Source: Sycon ciliatum (taxonomy: Eukaryota; Porifera; Calcarea; Leucosolenida; Sycettidae). Taken from it: a stretch of DNA of 64,000 nucleotides. Numbering within the stretch: the stretch's first letter is position 1; each line of letters opens with the position of its first letter. Positions 22,131 to 33,960 of the stretch are shown piece by piece. Position numbers and translations under genes: made by a program. The stretch is from NCBI RefSeq assembly GCF_964019385.1, contig NC_088654.1, forward strand, positions 13,404,200 through 13,468,199. Direction: 5' to 3'. The notes beneath the pieces are model-generated. The model had not been told where the DNA came from. It made no database searches and saw only the letters and a program-made list of their open reading frames with translations.

Positions 22131-22634
22131 ATGGCCGCGACACCAGATGTCGACTACATCAAACCCAGGAGAGGAACACAGCCCAAACAGAAGGCTCTGG
22201 CAACAGCCCGGACAAAGCCAACTATCGCCGCTTCAACCATCATACAGCATGTCGGCTCCAAGAAGTTGCACACAACAACCAGGGCTCGCAGCAGTACTGG
22301 CCTACCACAACAGCGCCAAGTTGCACGGACACCGACCGCGAGCCCATCGGATCAGGTAGCGCAGACTAACCCTATGCCGAGCAAGCGTGAACCCAACCAG
22401 CGTGATTCACACAACCCGTCAGCTGTGAAAAATGATTCTGCTATAAATACAGATCTTATCATGTCCTCTTTTTGCCTGAAGGCAGTATGTAAGAAGGTTC
22501 CAGAGCACTTCAAGATTCACGCGCCAGCGCGCAGCAAATGTCACCTAGATGTGCTAGAGGCTGTTCACATTGCCAAGCTTCTGCCTGAGCTGTGTAGACA
22601 GAAGAACCTTGTTAGGAAGCTAGTGCTATTTTGA
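22131..22634 (+). CDS. AT-hook-like / GIY-YIG-tail ORF, copy B (intact frame)
   Basis: A 167-aa uninterrupted frame from ATG to TGA. The N-terminal half is basic, Ala/Thr/Pro-rich and low complexity, with a decayed AT-hook (KPRRGTQPKQK; copy A reads RIGRPPK there). The C-terminal half has ARSKCHLDVLEAVHIAKLLP, ELCRQKN and VRKLVLF, the tail pattern shared with the foldback ORFs. No nuclease catalytic motif is visible. Copy A has two stops in the same frame, so the pair allows a test of constraint. Possibly a nuclear DNA-binding fragment (inference). Confidence 0.55.
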   Translation: MAATPDVDYIKPRRGTQPKQKALATARTKPTIAASTIIQHVGSKKLHTTTRARSSTGLPQQRQVARTPTASPSDQVAQTNPMPSKREPNQRDSHNPSAVKNDSAINTDLIMSSFCLKAVCKKVPEHFKIHAPARSKCHLDVLEAVHIAKLLPELCRQKNLVRKLVLF

Positions 22635-23104
22635 CTTCCCACCTCCCTGTTATAGTGCGCTAACTCTTTGGCGCAACTCACACTATCATTCAACCTGTGT
22701 TTTTTTCATCACAATTTTTCCGCCAATATGCTGTATAAATTGACATCATTGTGCTTTTTTTAATATTTAATTATTTAACTCAACTCGTGGTCCATTACCA
22801 ATTGGCACGCAAAGTACGAGACAGGGGTAATAGCCAAACACGGCCAGGAAAGAAAAAAAGAAAGGGATGAAGAAAAAGAGAAGAAAGAAGGATAGTCAAG
22901 AATCCAGCAAGGAGATCCTATCGTACTATCGTACTATCTTAATACATTATGCGATTAGAGTAGGGTCCTGCGAATTCTGCCGGCAGAAAAATTGCCAGAA
23001 TTTGGTACCTTTTCTGGTAAGTTTCATGCATGTTTGGCATGTGGATGAAGAAATCGAGCAGAATTCGAGAAATTGCCCGCCATAAGGTTTGTATGGGTCT
23101 TCCA

Positions 23105-26100
23105 AATTTCACTGATTGTCGAGCAGAATCTGCCATCTTTTCGAGCAGAATCCGCGGTCCCTAAATTGGAGTGCATTTTTAAAGCTGGAAAGACATTTTG
23201 ATATGCTGAAGAAGTTGCACCCAAAAACTGTAGTACAAAAACAGAGGATAGTTGGTAAATGCGGCTGAATTAGCACGAGGAAGTGAGAAACTATTACGAG
23301 TGGACCGGGACAGAGAAAAACAATTATTGAATACGGAGATATGAATGGGAATTTTACCTAGGCAAATTCTGTGGATCAGAATGAAAAGCTGCTGTTCGCG
23401 ATTATTTTGCAGTGGCTGAGTATTGCTGATACAATAGAGCTCAAGACTAGGAAATAAAGGCTTCTTTGTGTACCAGCCCCATCTCGAACCGTTACGTACG
23501 TTACGGTTCGACGCACCGCACTGCGCCGCGCCGTTCGGCGGCTTTCTTGCTCCGATCGACTCACTTTTTTGCGCTGGGCAGCTGAGATCCCACTGCAAAT
23601 TTTGATGTATGATGTGGGTAGGTTGCCATTTGAAATTATGGAGAACGATCGCGGCGAAAAGTGCGCTTTGCAATTTCAGCGCTCTGCGATATATTTTAGC
23701 AATTTCGATCGTGTTTTCGTTCGGTTACGCTGCTTGTATCTGGAATATAGCTTGCTCTAGCTGTTGTCGATGTCTACTAGTGATAGTGAACGCCAGGAGA
23801 GAGTTGTAGTAGCGATATAATCTCAGGATCTGAATCGAAAATGAGAATTTCCACCGCTGAAGCCATTGCCGTATTCGCTCTCCAAGCAGCAGCGAGAGGG
23901 AGCGCAGCGATGGCCGGAAATAATCAAGGCAGGTGAATTTCCCCACCCATCGACTATTCCTGGTCTTCTCAATCGCCAATACCCTCGCTGGACGCAAGTA
24001 GATAAGTGAAAAGTACATATTCAAATCTGACACAATTTCAATAATTTAAAATTTTGATGCAATTGTTTGGCATCTGGTATTCACGCAATATTCACGCAAT
24101 ATGGCTCTTTTCCGTCCTTTCGCTATTGTTGAAGCATGCAACTGGCGGCTATACACTAGTGCAGTGGTCTCCTGTTGCTCTGTGTGAAGAGGGGCAATGT
24201 CAGCAAGTATATTCACGATTCCGAGTACACGAATCTAAATTGTCAGAAATATGGACAATTGACTCAGAAATAGGTATTCCAGGTATGGCCTGTATCTGTA
24301 GTTGTGTGCTCGGTCAAAATATGTTCTGACTTGGACACATTGATACCAACAGATTCAGAAAAACATAACTTGCGCCTACAAAATGTGTCTTAGTTTTATG
24401 CTAAAGGTCCATCATTACCGATGAGTACCCCGCGCATACATTAGATGCCTGGTACACAAAGGACACAGCAATATGTTAAGAAGAGATTTATGTTGCATTT
24501 CAATATTGTTCACAAGATGCTCATTTAGACTACACCAAGACTGACAAGACTGACATGCATGCTGGAAAATAGCTAATAGATACGAGCGATAAAACATAGA
24601 ACGGCATATATTCGGCAGATCAGAACGATGAGGATATAGTATGCCGAACCACTGGTAGTTTTCTTGCAAATATAGTCTACATGTGGAGCCCATCATATAA
24701 TTATACCAAGGTACTTATGTTCCTGGACAATTTCTATGGTCGCTGAGCTGCCAGGACATGGTAAAGGACATGGTAAAGACACATTACAGAACTGATCACT
24801 AGCACCGCTACAGAACAACATAACTTTAGTCATACCAGTGTTCGGTCTCAGCTTCCAAGTCTACATCTAGTAAATGGTGGAGTTGATCTCTTTCTGGAGG
24901 TCATCAACTAGCAATTGCCTGCAACTACTTGAAGTGGAAACTGTGGTGTCATCGGCGAACAGTGAAACGTTAGGGACAAACATCGGTAGATCGTTGACGT
25001 ACACTAAAAAGAATACTGGCCCCAGGATTGACCTCTGTGGCACACCAGAATTAATTGGCTGGGGAGAGGGTGTTGCCGACGCGTACAGCCTGTAACCTGC
25101 CAGTTAAGTAGCTTTCAAAGACACAACACAATTTGCAACCAATGCCATAGGCACCCGACTTGGCAATCAGGCATATATGCCAAAAGGTGTCAAAGGCTTT
25201 CGCCAGGTCAAAGACGCACATGCCAGTATGTTCTTTCAAATGGAGGGACTGCATGATGTTTCGGATTAAGTGGACTAGGTGCAGAGCTGTGGATTCTCCT
25301 CGCTGGAAACCAGACTGCATAGTATGGAAGTACGGGGACAAGTGTCGATATAGCTGATCGTACACAATGCGCTCAAACAGCTTTGAAATAAAAGACATTA
25401 GGGTGATGGGTATGCAGTTCGTTGCACCCAACCGGCAGCCTTTGCGCTTATAAATTGGGACTAATGCATATTTCCAAGAGGAAGGAAAGATTCCAGACGA
25501 CAAAGAGATGTTAAAGAGCAGCGATAACGGATATGCTAGGCTGTCTTGGAGGTGTTTCAGAATTTCGTTTGGTATACCATCGTAACCAGGATACTTCTTA
25601 TCGGGGAGACTGCGTATGTATCTGGTTACAGTACGGGATTAAATCGTCAGCGATGTAAACGTTGACTCTACAGGTATTTGGTGGATAGCAGGAACTAACC
25701 ATTCAGGTTTATCCTCGACGCAGAAGCTGGTAAACTGCTCATTCAGAGCCTCCGCAATATCAAGAGGCCGAGTGGCGGGACTTTCGTCAGACCGTGTGAT
25801 TGCTGTTGGACTAGAGCCCAATGACGATGCTGATTTACGAAGAGTTATCATAAATGAGTGAATTGATGGACGCTGGCTGTCGGTGAGAGAAGTAGTAATG
25901 GACTGGACGTATTCTTTATGGGCTATACGTGATAAAGCTTTTGCTATAATCCGCTGGCGTCTGTACTGCGTTGCATTTTTTGGGGGTAGGGTGTTTTTGT
26001 AGATGCTGTAGAGGTCATGCTTTCTCTTAATGCCTGCCCTGAGCACTGGTGTCATCCACGGTGGATCCTGGCGTGAAGAGCGGCTTCGGTTTCTGGTGGA

Positions 26101-26705
26101 TGACTGGTGATCGCGGTGAGAAGAGCAGACTGAGAGGGACGATTCGAGGACAGACGAGAAGTTTGACACGGCTGTATCAATATCAAGGCCGCATAAGAGG
26201 TCACACCAGTGAGTTGCGACAATTTCAGCGTTGACGCTTTCTCATTGCGATTGAGTGAGCAAGTGATGGCTGGAGCGAAGCTTTGCAGTGTCATATGTGG
26301 ACTCTCGAAACTTGTCATGTCTTTAGTAACGGAGAGCCTGCCGAGGACGATTACATGATCAGAGGCACAAAGGGGGCTCAGGGATTCAATGGATGTGAAC
26401 TTTTTTTTGAATGTTTGTGGCGACCAGTTCCAGGCAGCCACGGGGCCCATTGGTTGTAAGATGGGTGGGGAACGCAACAAGTTGAGACAGAGCTATGTAG
26501 CGAAAAGGGTTGCACAACGTCAAGGCAGAGCCTGCAGCAGATGTTGAGTTGGAGGCACACCAGATTTTGCAATGGGAATTAAAATCACCAGTTGCAATGG
26601 TAGATGATGGAGCAGGCAGCTTAATGACAGCAGTCCGCGAAGTGTCTACAAAATATTGTAGGTCAGCAGAGTGCTGGTTAGGGGGTCTATACAAACAGGC
26701 AAACG
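23105..26705 (-). pseudogene. Degenerate CR1/jockey-like LINE, copy B, split by an insertion
   Basis: Same element as at 5130-7725: endonuclease (26386-26694, TGDFNSHCKIW), an SDHVIVLG motif readable at 26052-26480, RT N-terminal region (25639-26169), RT palm (25051-25503, FDLAKAFDT), FADDTT block near 24950. The C-terminal part is interrupted at 23465-24460 by a TIR insertion absent from copy A. Confidence 0.88.
23465..24460. mobile_element. 1-kb TIR insertion private to copy B
   Basis: Bounded by perfect 12-bp inverted ends TTTGTGTACCAG / CTGGTACACAAA. Copy A shows the nearly empty site (GGCTTCTTGTTAAACAATATG), although about 8 bp at the junction differ, so the target duplication is not clean. 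No transposase motif was found inside; short open frames have no recognisable domains. Likely a non-autonomous DNA transposon inserted after the duplication. Confidence 0.65.
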
Positions 26706-27479
26706 ACAGTGGTTGGTGTGATGTTCTGGGACATTATTATTTTTACAGTACTGGTCAAACCAAAGCACTAACAAAGACAAAACTAAAGACCAGGCGAAGC
26801 GCCAGCACCGAAAAAGAGCCCTAAAAGTTGCACTTTTATTTTCCAAATCCGACACCAGCCCCGGAAAATTTGAAACTCGGCTCAATATCGCCAAAAAGAG
26901 ACTATTTTATTCCTGGCTCACAAGAGCTTCCCTGGTGGTATCGTCTTGTTCCGAGGCAATGTTTGGGAAGGTGCGGACATAAGCTGCCTTAAGTTCCGCG
27001 GAAAGATCCAAGCGACATCATTTCCCTCGCTTTCTCGCCAGAAATTTCAAGACCGACGCAACTCGTCGTCAAAAAGTACTCAGCGTTGATTTCGTGCCGA
27101 ATTCCGCCCCAAACAATTTAGGCTGACCTCTCGCCACCAATCGCACCCAGTGATATGTATCTACCTATACACGAGCAATGGTTTGAGCTCAAAGAAGGAC
27201 AACTTCACAACGAGCACACTTTCTGAGGGTAATATTTTCTGTGTGTATCAGCATTAGAACACCATCAAGACGACAAATTGACCAGCAGAAAGACATAAAA
27301 TTGCACTATAAATACAGCAGCCATATTAGCATAAATAATTGAACAGAATACTATGTAACTGGATCCCACCAAAAACAGTAAAGCATCCCAAATAGTATGC
27401 GCATACACTTACAAGCATACATGAAGGAATGCTATGTTGCCACCATACACTGGCTACACACACGGACCTAATTCTGGAG

Positions 27480-27546
27480 AGCTGAGCATCAGCGCGCGCA
27501 CATCCACACATCTGCATGCACGCGTGCACACCCAGAAATGCGCATG

Positions 27547-27580
<34 letters not shown>

Positions 27581-27890
27581 TACTCACCTAAACACATGCG
27601 CATGCATGTGCGCACGCGCATACACACCTGGACTGTCATTTCGCCAGGAACTTAACAATTTTATTCATCTTAGGCACCCTAAGAAGACCTTAGGGTCTGT
27701 TCGGAATGCCCCAGTACACAAGCACACCCACTCACCCACACATCTGCATGCACGCGTGCACACCCAGAAATGCGCATGCACACACACACACACACACACC
27801 AACACACACACATACCTACACACCTACATTCATGCGTATGCACGTGCGCATGCATGTGCGCACGCGCATACACACCTGGACTGTCATTTC
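27480..27890. repeat. Duplicated CA/CG tract, copy B
   Basis: The block ACATCTGCATGCACGCGTG to TTTCGCCAGGAAC occurs twice in tandem (27500-27655 and 27735-27900). Copy A has it once. The second copy is joined directly to GTTGCAGGAAGC, sequence that in copy A lies 3.2 kb further right, which marks the indel junction. Confidence 0.75.
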
Positions 27891-27960
27891 GCCAGGAACG
27901 TAACAATTTCATTCAGTTGCAGGAAGCTGTTCGGACATCCAGTGCTTCTGGAGGCTGGAT

Positions 27961-28304
<344 letters not shown>

Positions 28305-28305
28305 C

Positions 28306-28850
28306 GTTTAACTTCGCAGATTCTGACGGACAAACTGCCCAATAACAAGAAAGCGAAGGCCAAGAAAGTAATAATAATAAAAGACATCACGGGGCAACAG
28401 AAAATGAATAATAGCTCTAGGAAGTCAGATGGTGAGGCAAGGAAAATATTTCCATTTTACAAATAATCGATTTAAAAGAAACAAAGAAAAGAGCGGGTCG
28501 TACAGTAGTCTTCCTATTCAGAATTCCCTGAACGAAACAGAGACTTAGCTGAGTACATGCAGCTATTACACAGCTGCACTGTAGCAAGACAGCTACCTCC
28601 GTCGACATCAGTGGACGTGGACTACGAATGAATGAGACATACGAGCGGATGCGACAGCAACAGTGACTGGAATAATGGCTGAAACGTTTCAAGGAACGAG
28701 CGTTTGGGGTGATGATTGACGTCTTGAACACACTGCGTTGGGGGATGGTGCGGATGTCGCTGATCAGTGCGTTCCACAGCTTGGGAGCGGCAACAGAGAA
28801 CCTAGCCAATTTTATAGTTTTCATTGATATGTTTTTTGTGGAAGTTTACT
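28306..28850 (-). pseudogene. LINE 3' end fragment, copy B
   Basis: Minus-strand FSVAAPKLWNALISDIRTIP as in copy A, followed by the same 3' UTR and the (GAC)n tail. Confidence 0.78.
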
Positions 28851-28906
28851 TATTTATGCTGTTGCCCCTAGTGTTCTCCGTCCGCGGCTGGTAGGGTTAT
28901 TTTCTT

Positions 28907-29012
28907 TAACTTTGGGTTCTTTTCATTTGCTTTGGGTTCTTTTCATATGCTTTAAGTTATTTTCACTTGCTTTGAGTTGTTGTCATTTCCTTTGAGTTGT
29001 TTACATTTTAAT
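28907..29012. repeat. ~21-bp minisatellite, copy B
   Basis: Same five degenerate CTTTGGGTTCTTTTCATTTG units as at 12858. Confidence 0.72.
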
Positions 29013-29544
29013 TTTTTTTTGGAATTTAGTTGCTTTTCTATTATTGATAAAGATGTTTTTGCCCGTAAAAAATCCGACCTATCAGACCAGCTTGAAAGCT
29101 CATAGCGTGAACTGAAAATGTTTCGCTCCAGCGCAAGTTCTACGTGGTGTGGAATTCAATTTTCACTATTCGGGTACACTCTTCTCAAGCAGGCTGGTTG
29201 ATCAGGTTGAGCACGTTGATCGTGCAAATCCACGTTTGAGTCAAGGTTGGGACCTGACCTTGTTGCACTTGTACGTTCTCAGCGCCATTTTCAGTGCAAC
29301 CCTTGGAGACGCTTTGCAAGAGTGAAAACAGTTGACTCAACGATTCTGCAAGACATAGCGTGAAGTCTCGGCTATTAACTTACAAAACGCGAGCAAAAAG
29401 GATACTGCAACATATTTGTTGTCATGTGATAGAAGAGATTTCGTGTGCAGATTTTGTGGAATGATCGATTCTGGATACCGACTCTGCAATAGGATACCAC
29501 CTGTGATTCTCGAATTGGCTGCCGTTCAAATCGCCTAGAGACAA

Positions 29545-30105
29545 ATGGAGTATCCAGGTCCTGGCTTTGTACGTGTTACGATACTTGACTTCATTAGTGA
29601 ATATGTTGCCTTCCCCTACAATGATCCCGATTTCAGCTACATTGGATATTGGGAATCAGACATTCCTTACAATTGGGGTCCGCCGCTGTTTATGGCAAAT
29701 ACATCCATTGTTATCCAGATACACACTCCTAACCAATTCTACTTCCATAGCACATCTACTGTGGAAGTTCTCCTAAAGTTCATACGTGACTATGTGGTGC
29801 GTGAATTTATCGTTGGATTAGAAAAAAACGCGTTTTTCTGGGGAGAAAACCATGAAGAGACGGATCACACAGTTCTTCGGGTCAACTTCAAAGCATTCTT
29901 TGATGAGGATGAACGTGAACTCGCGTTTGACTGGTTCTCCAATTTTTCACTAGTGTGGAACCGAAATGAGGATGGTACGATGATATTCTCTGTGGAGTCA
30001 GTGCATATTGTTATATTGCTACCTTGCACTGTTCAGCAACGACCAAGATCTGTCATGTATCGAGTGACTCTGCACCCGACAATCGGAATACCTGAGGAGA
30101 ACTGA
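29545..30105 (+). CDS. Unrecognised MEYP ORF family, copy B2
   Basis: 186 aa, intact, differing from A2 at only a few residues (MEYPGPGFVRVTIL, FYFHSTST, VGLEKN, EDERELAF, VTLHPT). Several of these changes fall in positions conserved in the other four copies (for example R to S in FHRTST), which hints at relaxed constraint in this copy. Same upstream type as A2. Confidence 0.67.
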   Translation: MEYPGPGFVRVTILDFISEYVAFPYNDPDFSYIGYWESDIPYNWGPPLFMANTSIVIQIHTPNQFYFHSTSTVEVLLKFIRDYVVREFIVGLEKNAFFWGENHEETDHTVLRVNFKAFFDEDERELAFDWFSNFSLVWNRNEDGTMIFSVESVHIVILLPCTVQQRPRSVMYRVTLHPTIGIPEEN

Positions 30106-30916
30106 TAGAGTTTCCGTTGGTTGACCAGAGGCTATTTGCTTTCTGCGATAGCCATCTTTGTCCGTATTGCCCCCTCCCCCCACCCCCCCCCCCCCCCGCT
30201 GAAAGCAACGCAGCTGTCGGTCCATTGCCATAGTTTCCAGAACCAATCTGGCACTCACTCACTCACCCTCACTCACCCTTCCCCCCTCTCTTCCTATCTC
30301 TCTATCTCTCTCTCTCTCTCTCTCCATCATTCTCTGGCTATTAGGTTCTCACTCTTCACACAGAGTCTTTCCTCTTTCCCTTTCCCTCATGGTGCGTGAT
30401 GTGCGCCTTGATACTGAGACCATTGGTCGGGGAAGCGCACTTTACCTCACCGGCACAGCTCAATAGCACCTACACGTCCTTTGTAGTCCCCTATGTTCTC
30501 TCGATGTTGTTTTTTGTTTTTCTGTTCCATTTTATGTAGGCAAGTGCACTTTCATAAAAAAAATAAAAAACTATTTAAAGAGTCGGCGTGGAGAAAGCAA
30601 ATTTATTAATGCAATAAAGTGTATACTAGATGCAGACATGGGAAGACAACAATTTCATGGAATTTTTAAGGATTTTTTTCTTATTCAAAATCGAGTTTCG
30701 TGTTCCGCTCATCAGTGAATAGTATCGGAACTGAGGGTACTGTCTACAACAAAGAACATTTGATAACAGCATAATGAAAAATGTGAACAAGAAAGGAAGT
30801 GCTACAGCATTACATTATAGGTGTCAAACATAGTGCTAACATATATAACTGAGTGCAGGCACAAAACGTGAGGCGATACAATGCGCCATGACACGACATT
30901 TACATCTGATAACCAG

Positions 30917-31294
30917 CTACGAGAACAACTTTAACGCGACTACATGCTTCTTTTGTTTACAAAGAACAGGATTATGCACACGAATACATACAGCTTCCAG
31001 AGCCCTCAACTGCTTAACATAATTTGCACGGCACAAAACAGCAAAGAGAGAATCATCGTACACACTAAGACAATCTGGACGTGATAACAAGTGACAAAAT
31101 ACAGCTGACGTTTCGCTCACGTCGCTCTCTTCCGTCTCATCCCGGTCCTTTCCTTCAACCCCCTCCGCCTCATCCTCGTCCTCTGTCTCATCTTCATCAT
31201 CATCGTCCTCATCGCCACCATCATCATCATCAGTCACTTCCTCATCATCCGTTTGATGCTCAGTCTGACTGCACTCCTTATCAGCCTCCCACAT
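30917..31294 (-). CDS. Acidic / GIY-YIG-tail ORF, left arm of foldback B
   Basis: Identical by eye at protein level to 14858-15235 of copy A (MWEADKECSQ to VVALKLFS, 125 aa). Confidence 0.52.
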   Translation of the reverse strand: MWEADKECSQTEHQTDDEEVTDDDDGGDEDDDDEDETEDEDEAEGVEGKDRDETEESDVSETSAVFCHLLSRPDCLSVYDDSLFAVLCRANYVKQLRALEAVCIRVHNPVLCKQKKHVVALKLFS

Positions 31295-31570
31295 GTCTCA
31301 ATCATCTCCACCAGCATCACAAGTCGTTTGACCACTGCTCGGCGTCACCGTTGCTGTGTTCTCTACTACTACACACCCATTTCCACTGTCCATTTTGCGT
31401 GGGCCAAGTTCATTCCGTGCGAAAATTTCAAGTGAATAGTTAGCTGTGCTTCTTCTGGGTCTATGGGTAAGGATATTGGTTTCATTTTGGTTTGTCGATG
31501 ATCTCCCTCTCTGTCCAGACACAGTCGGCACCGTGGATCCCAGCACCGGGGGAGACCGCCGTCTCGGTAG

Positions 31571-31947
31571 TCACCAAAGGTAAAGGGGGTGGCTCAGGCG
31601 GAGGCAAGGGCAACTGCCGAGGTGAGGGTTCAGTGTCTCTCGGTGGCCCTCCTCCATTCCAGGACGATGATGTTGTGCTAGAGTAGGCTCCCCTGCTGTT
31701 CGCCGTGGGTAAAGAAGTGGTGGCCAGGTCACTGATGGCAAAGCCACCGCAGCTCCAGCCACCCACATTCCCCCAGGTGGTGGGGCCGGTGGTGGCACGG
31801 GAACAGGCGGCGCTGTCGGCACAGCGTGTTTGTCTACTGAGCTAACTGGGTTCTTACACGGCCTACCACGCTTTGGCCGCTTTGCTCTGGCTGCTGGTGG
31901 TAATGAGTGCAACGGCACATGTTGGCTGATACGTTCGTTCAGGTGTT
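31571..31947 (-). CDS. AT-hook / Pro-rich ORF in foldback centre, copy B
   Basis: Minus-strand frame with RAKRPKRGRPCKNP (AT-hook) then VPVPPPAPPPGG, remaining open through about 55 further residues (PSVTWPPLLYPRR to LYLW) that copy A loses. The start is uncertain; the longer open frame upstream is antisense to the right arm and is not likely coding. Confidence 0.45.
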
Positions 31948-32419
31948 TAAAATGTATGCACGGAACGGACTTGGCCCACGCAAAATGGACAGTGGTAATG
32001 GGTGTGTTGTAGCAGAGAACCCAGCAACGGTGACGCCCAGCAGCGGTCAAACGACTTGTGAGGCTGGTGGAGATGATGGAGCCATGTTGGAGGCTGATAA
32101 GGAGTGCAATGAGACTGAGCATCAAACGGATGATGAGGAAGTGACTGATCATGATGATGGTGGTGATGAGGACGATAATGATAAAGATGAAACGGAGGAT
32201 GAGGATGAGGCGGAGGAGGTTGAAGGAAAGGAGCGGGATGAGACGGGAGAGAGCGACGTGAGCAAAAAGTCAGCTGTATTTTGTCACTTGTTATCACGTC
32301 CAGATTGTCTTAGTGTAAACGATGATTCTCACTTTTCTGTTTTGTGCCGTGAAAATTATGTTAAGCAGTTGAAGGTTCTGGAAGCTGTATGTATTCGTGT
32401 GCATAATCCTGTTCTTTGA
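31907..32419 (+). CDS. Acidic / GIY-YIG-tail ORF, right arm of foldback B
   Basis: Same 170-aa frame as 15850-16362, identical by eye at protein level, again stopping before CKQ. Confidence 0.52.
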   Translation: MQRHMLADTFVQVFKMYARNGLGPRKMDSGNGCVVAENPATVTPSSGQTTCEAGGDDGAMLEADKECNETEHQTDDEEVTDHDDGGDEDDNDKDETEDEDEAEEVEGKERDETGESDVSKKSAVFCHLLSRPDCLSVNDDSHFSVLCRENYVKQLKVLEAVCIRVHNPVL

Positions 32420-32773
32420 AAACAAAAGAAGCATTTAGTCGCGCTAAAGTTATTCTCGTAGCTGGTTATCAGATGTAAATGTCGTGTCATGTTGCACCGT
32501 ATCACCTCATGCTTTGTGCCTGCACTCGGTTATATTATGTTAGCACTCTGTTTGACACCTATTATATAACGCTGTAGCACTTCCTTTTTTGTTCACACTT
32601 TTAATTATGCTGTTATAAAATGTTCTTTTTTGTACACAGTACCCTCAGTTCCGATGCTATTCACTGATGAGCGGAACACGAAAATCGATTTTGAATAACA
32701 AAAAAATCCTTAAAAATTCCATGAACTTGTTGTCTGGCCATGTCTGCATCTATTATACTCTTTATTGCATTAA

Positions 32774-33634
32774 AGGGGAAGTATACCCTAAAATCAAATT
32801 TTCACCAGTTGTAGTCTTCTGGGTGCTGAGTCGAATGGTCTTGGTCCGAGGAAGCTGAGACGCTCCCTTCCTGCTTGAACCCCAATCGATCTCGCGCACT
32901 TCCACCGAAACTGGGTGACTGCGCCCTACTAGATGGGGATTTGTATGCAAAATGTCACTAAAAGCGCCATTTCGTTCTTATAAAAGCACGGATGACCGCG
33001 ATTGGCCCATATGTTGTACTCTTTTGGACGCTGAGTCGACTGGTTTTGGTCCGAAAAGGCTGCGATGCAGCGTTCCTCCTTTATTCCCAATCGAACATGG
33101 TTGAACAAGCGGTCACGTGCTCCTGGGTGCCCAAATCACCTGGTCACCGCGCAAGCAGGCGACAACTTTCACACCAAGGTTCAACTCGAGTTCAACTCGA
33201 GTGACAGGACTGCACCCAAAAAATGTCAAACAGGCTAGTAAGTTGTACCCTGCAGGCACGGTGACCAGCTGACTGGTGTACGCAGGAGCACGTGACTGCT
33301 TGTTCAACCATGTTCGATTGGGAATAAAGGAGGAACGCTGCATCGCAGCCTTTTCGGACCAAAACCAGTCGACTCAGCGTCCAAAAGACTACAACATATG
33401 GGCCAATCGCGGTCATCCGTGGTTTTATAAGAACGAAATGGCGCTTTTAGTGACATTTTGCATACAAATCCCCATCTAGTAGGGCGCAGTCACCCAGTTT
33501 CGGTGGAAGTGCGCGAGTTCGATTGGGATTCAAGCAGGAAGGGAGCGTCGCAGCTTCCTCGGACCAAGACCATTCGACTCAGCACCCAGAAGACTACAAC
33601 TGGTGAAAATTTGATTTTAGGGTATACTTCCCCT
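32774..33634. mobile_element. TTAA-flanked foldback MITE
   Basis: 861 bp bracketed by TTAA (32770-32773 and 33635-33638). Ends are AGGGGAAGTATACCC and its complement. The arms are near-complete inverted repeats of about 390 bp meeting near 33200. Each arm itself holds two related modules (GGTGCTGAGTCGAATGG and GGACGCTGAGTCGACTGG, each followed by TTGGTCCGA). TTAA duplication is typical of piggyBac- and Kolobok-type transposition. No coding potential; open frames here are mirror images of each other. Confidence 0.88.
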
Positions 33635-33724
33635 TTAATGAAAAATTATAGTATACTATTATGTGTAGGTAACATTGCGTGTTCCGGACCTAAGACCCAT
33701 CTTTCAACCAACATCTGCATCAAA

Positions 33725-33960
33725 ACCCTGGGGGCTGGGTGGTCAAGGTGGGTGCTTGGGAATCTTAAAGGTGCAGGTTCAATTCCTGCTGAAACTTCTT
33801 TCTTCTCTTCAATTTTTTTCTTTTTCAATTGGAGAGAAAATTTCTAAGTCCCTTGAAAGTTGTAAAATTACAACCTCAAAGTGGGTAATATAGCAAAGTG
33901 TATACCCAAAGTTAAAGTGGTGAATATGGAGATGTATCGCCTTCTTAGTATTTGACCCCA
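33725..33960 (+). mobile_element. tRNA-derived SINE
   Basis: Pol III A box TGGTCAAGGTGG (33740-33751) and B box GGTTCAATTCC (33776-33786) with tRNA-like spacing. A perfect T-arm is visible (GCAGG, seven-base loop, CCTGC, 33773-33789). There is no matching acceptor stem. Downstream, TTGGAGAGAAAATTTC at 33829 begins a ~23-bp core shared with the SINE at 35264-35490. The right end is uncertain. Confidence 0.75.

Larger units (their letters stand above)
30606..32773. mobile_element. Foldback element with diverging AT-hook/acidic ORFs, copy B
   Basis: Arms 30606-31420 and 31958-32773 with a 537-bp centre, 2 bp shorter than copy A. Hammerhead-like cores recur near 30692-30715 (minus) and 32664-32683 (plus). 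The 2-bp difference keeps the centre's minus-strand frame open longer than in copy A. Confidence 0.8.

Noticed and set aside
32992..33479. Overlapping ORFs of 60-76 aa on both strands
   Set aside because: Mirror-image frames within the TTAA foldback MITE; no protein motif.
33730..33800. Functional tRNA gene
   Set aside because: A and B boxes and the T-arm fit, but no acceptor stem or convincing anticodon arm; SINE head is the better call.
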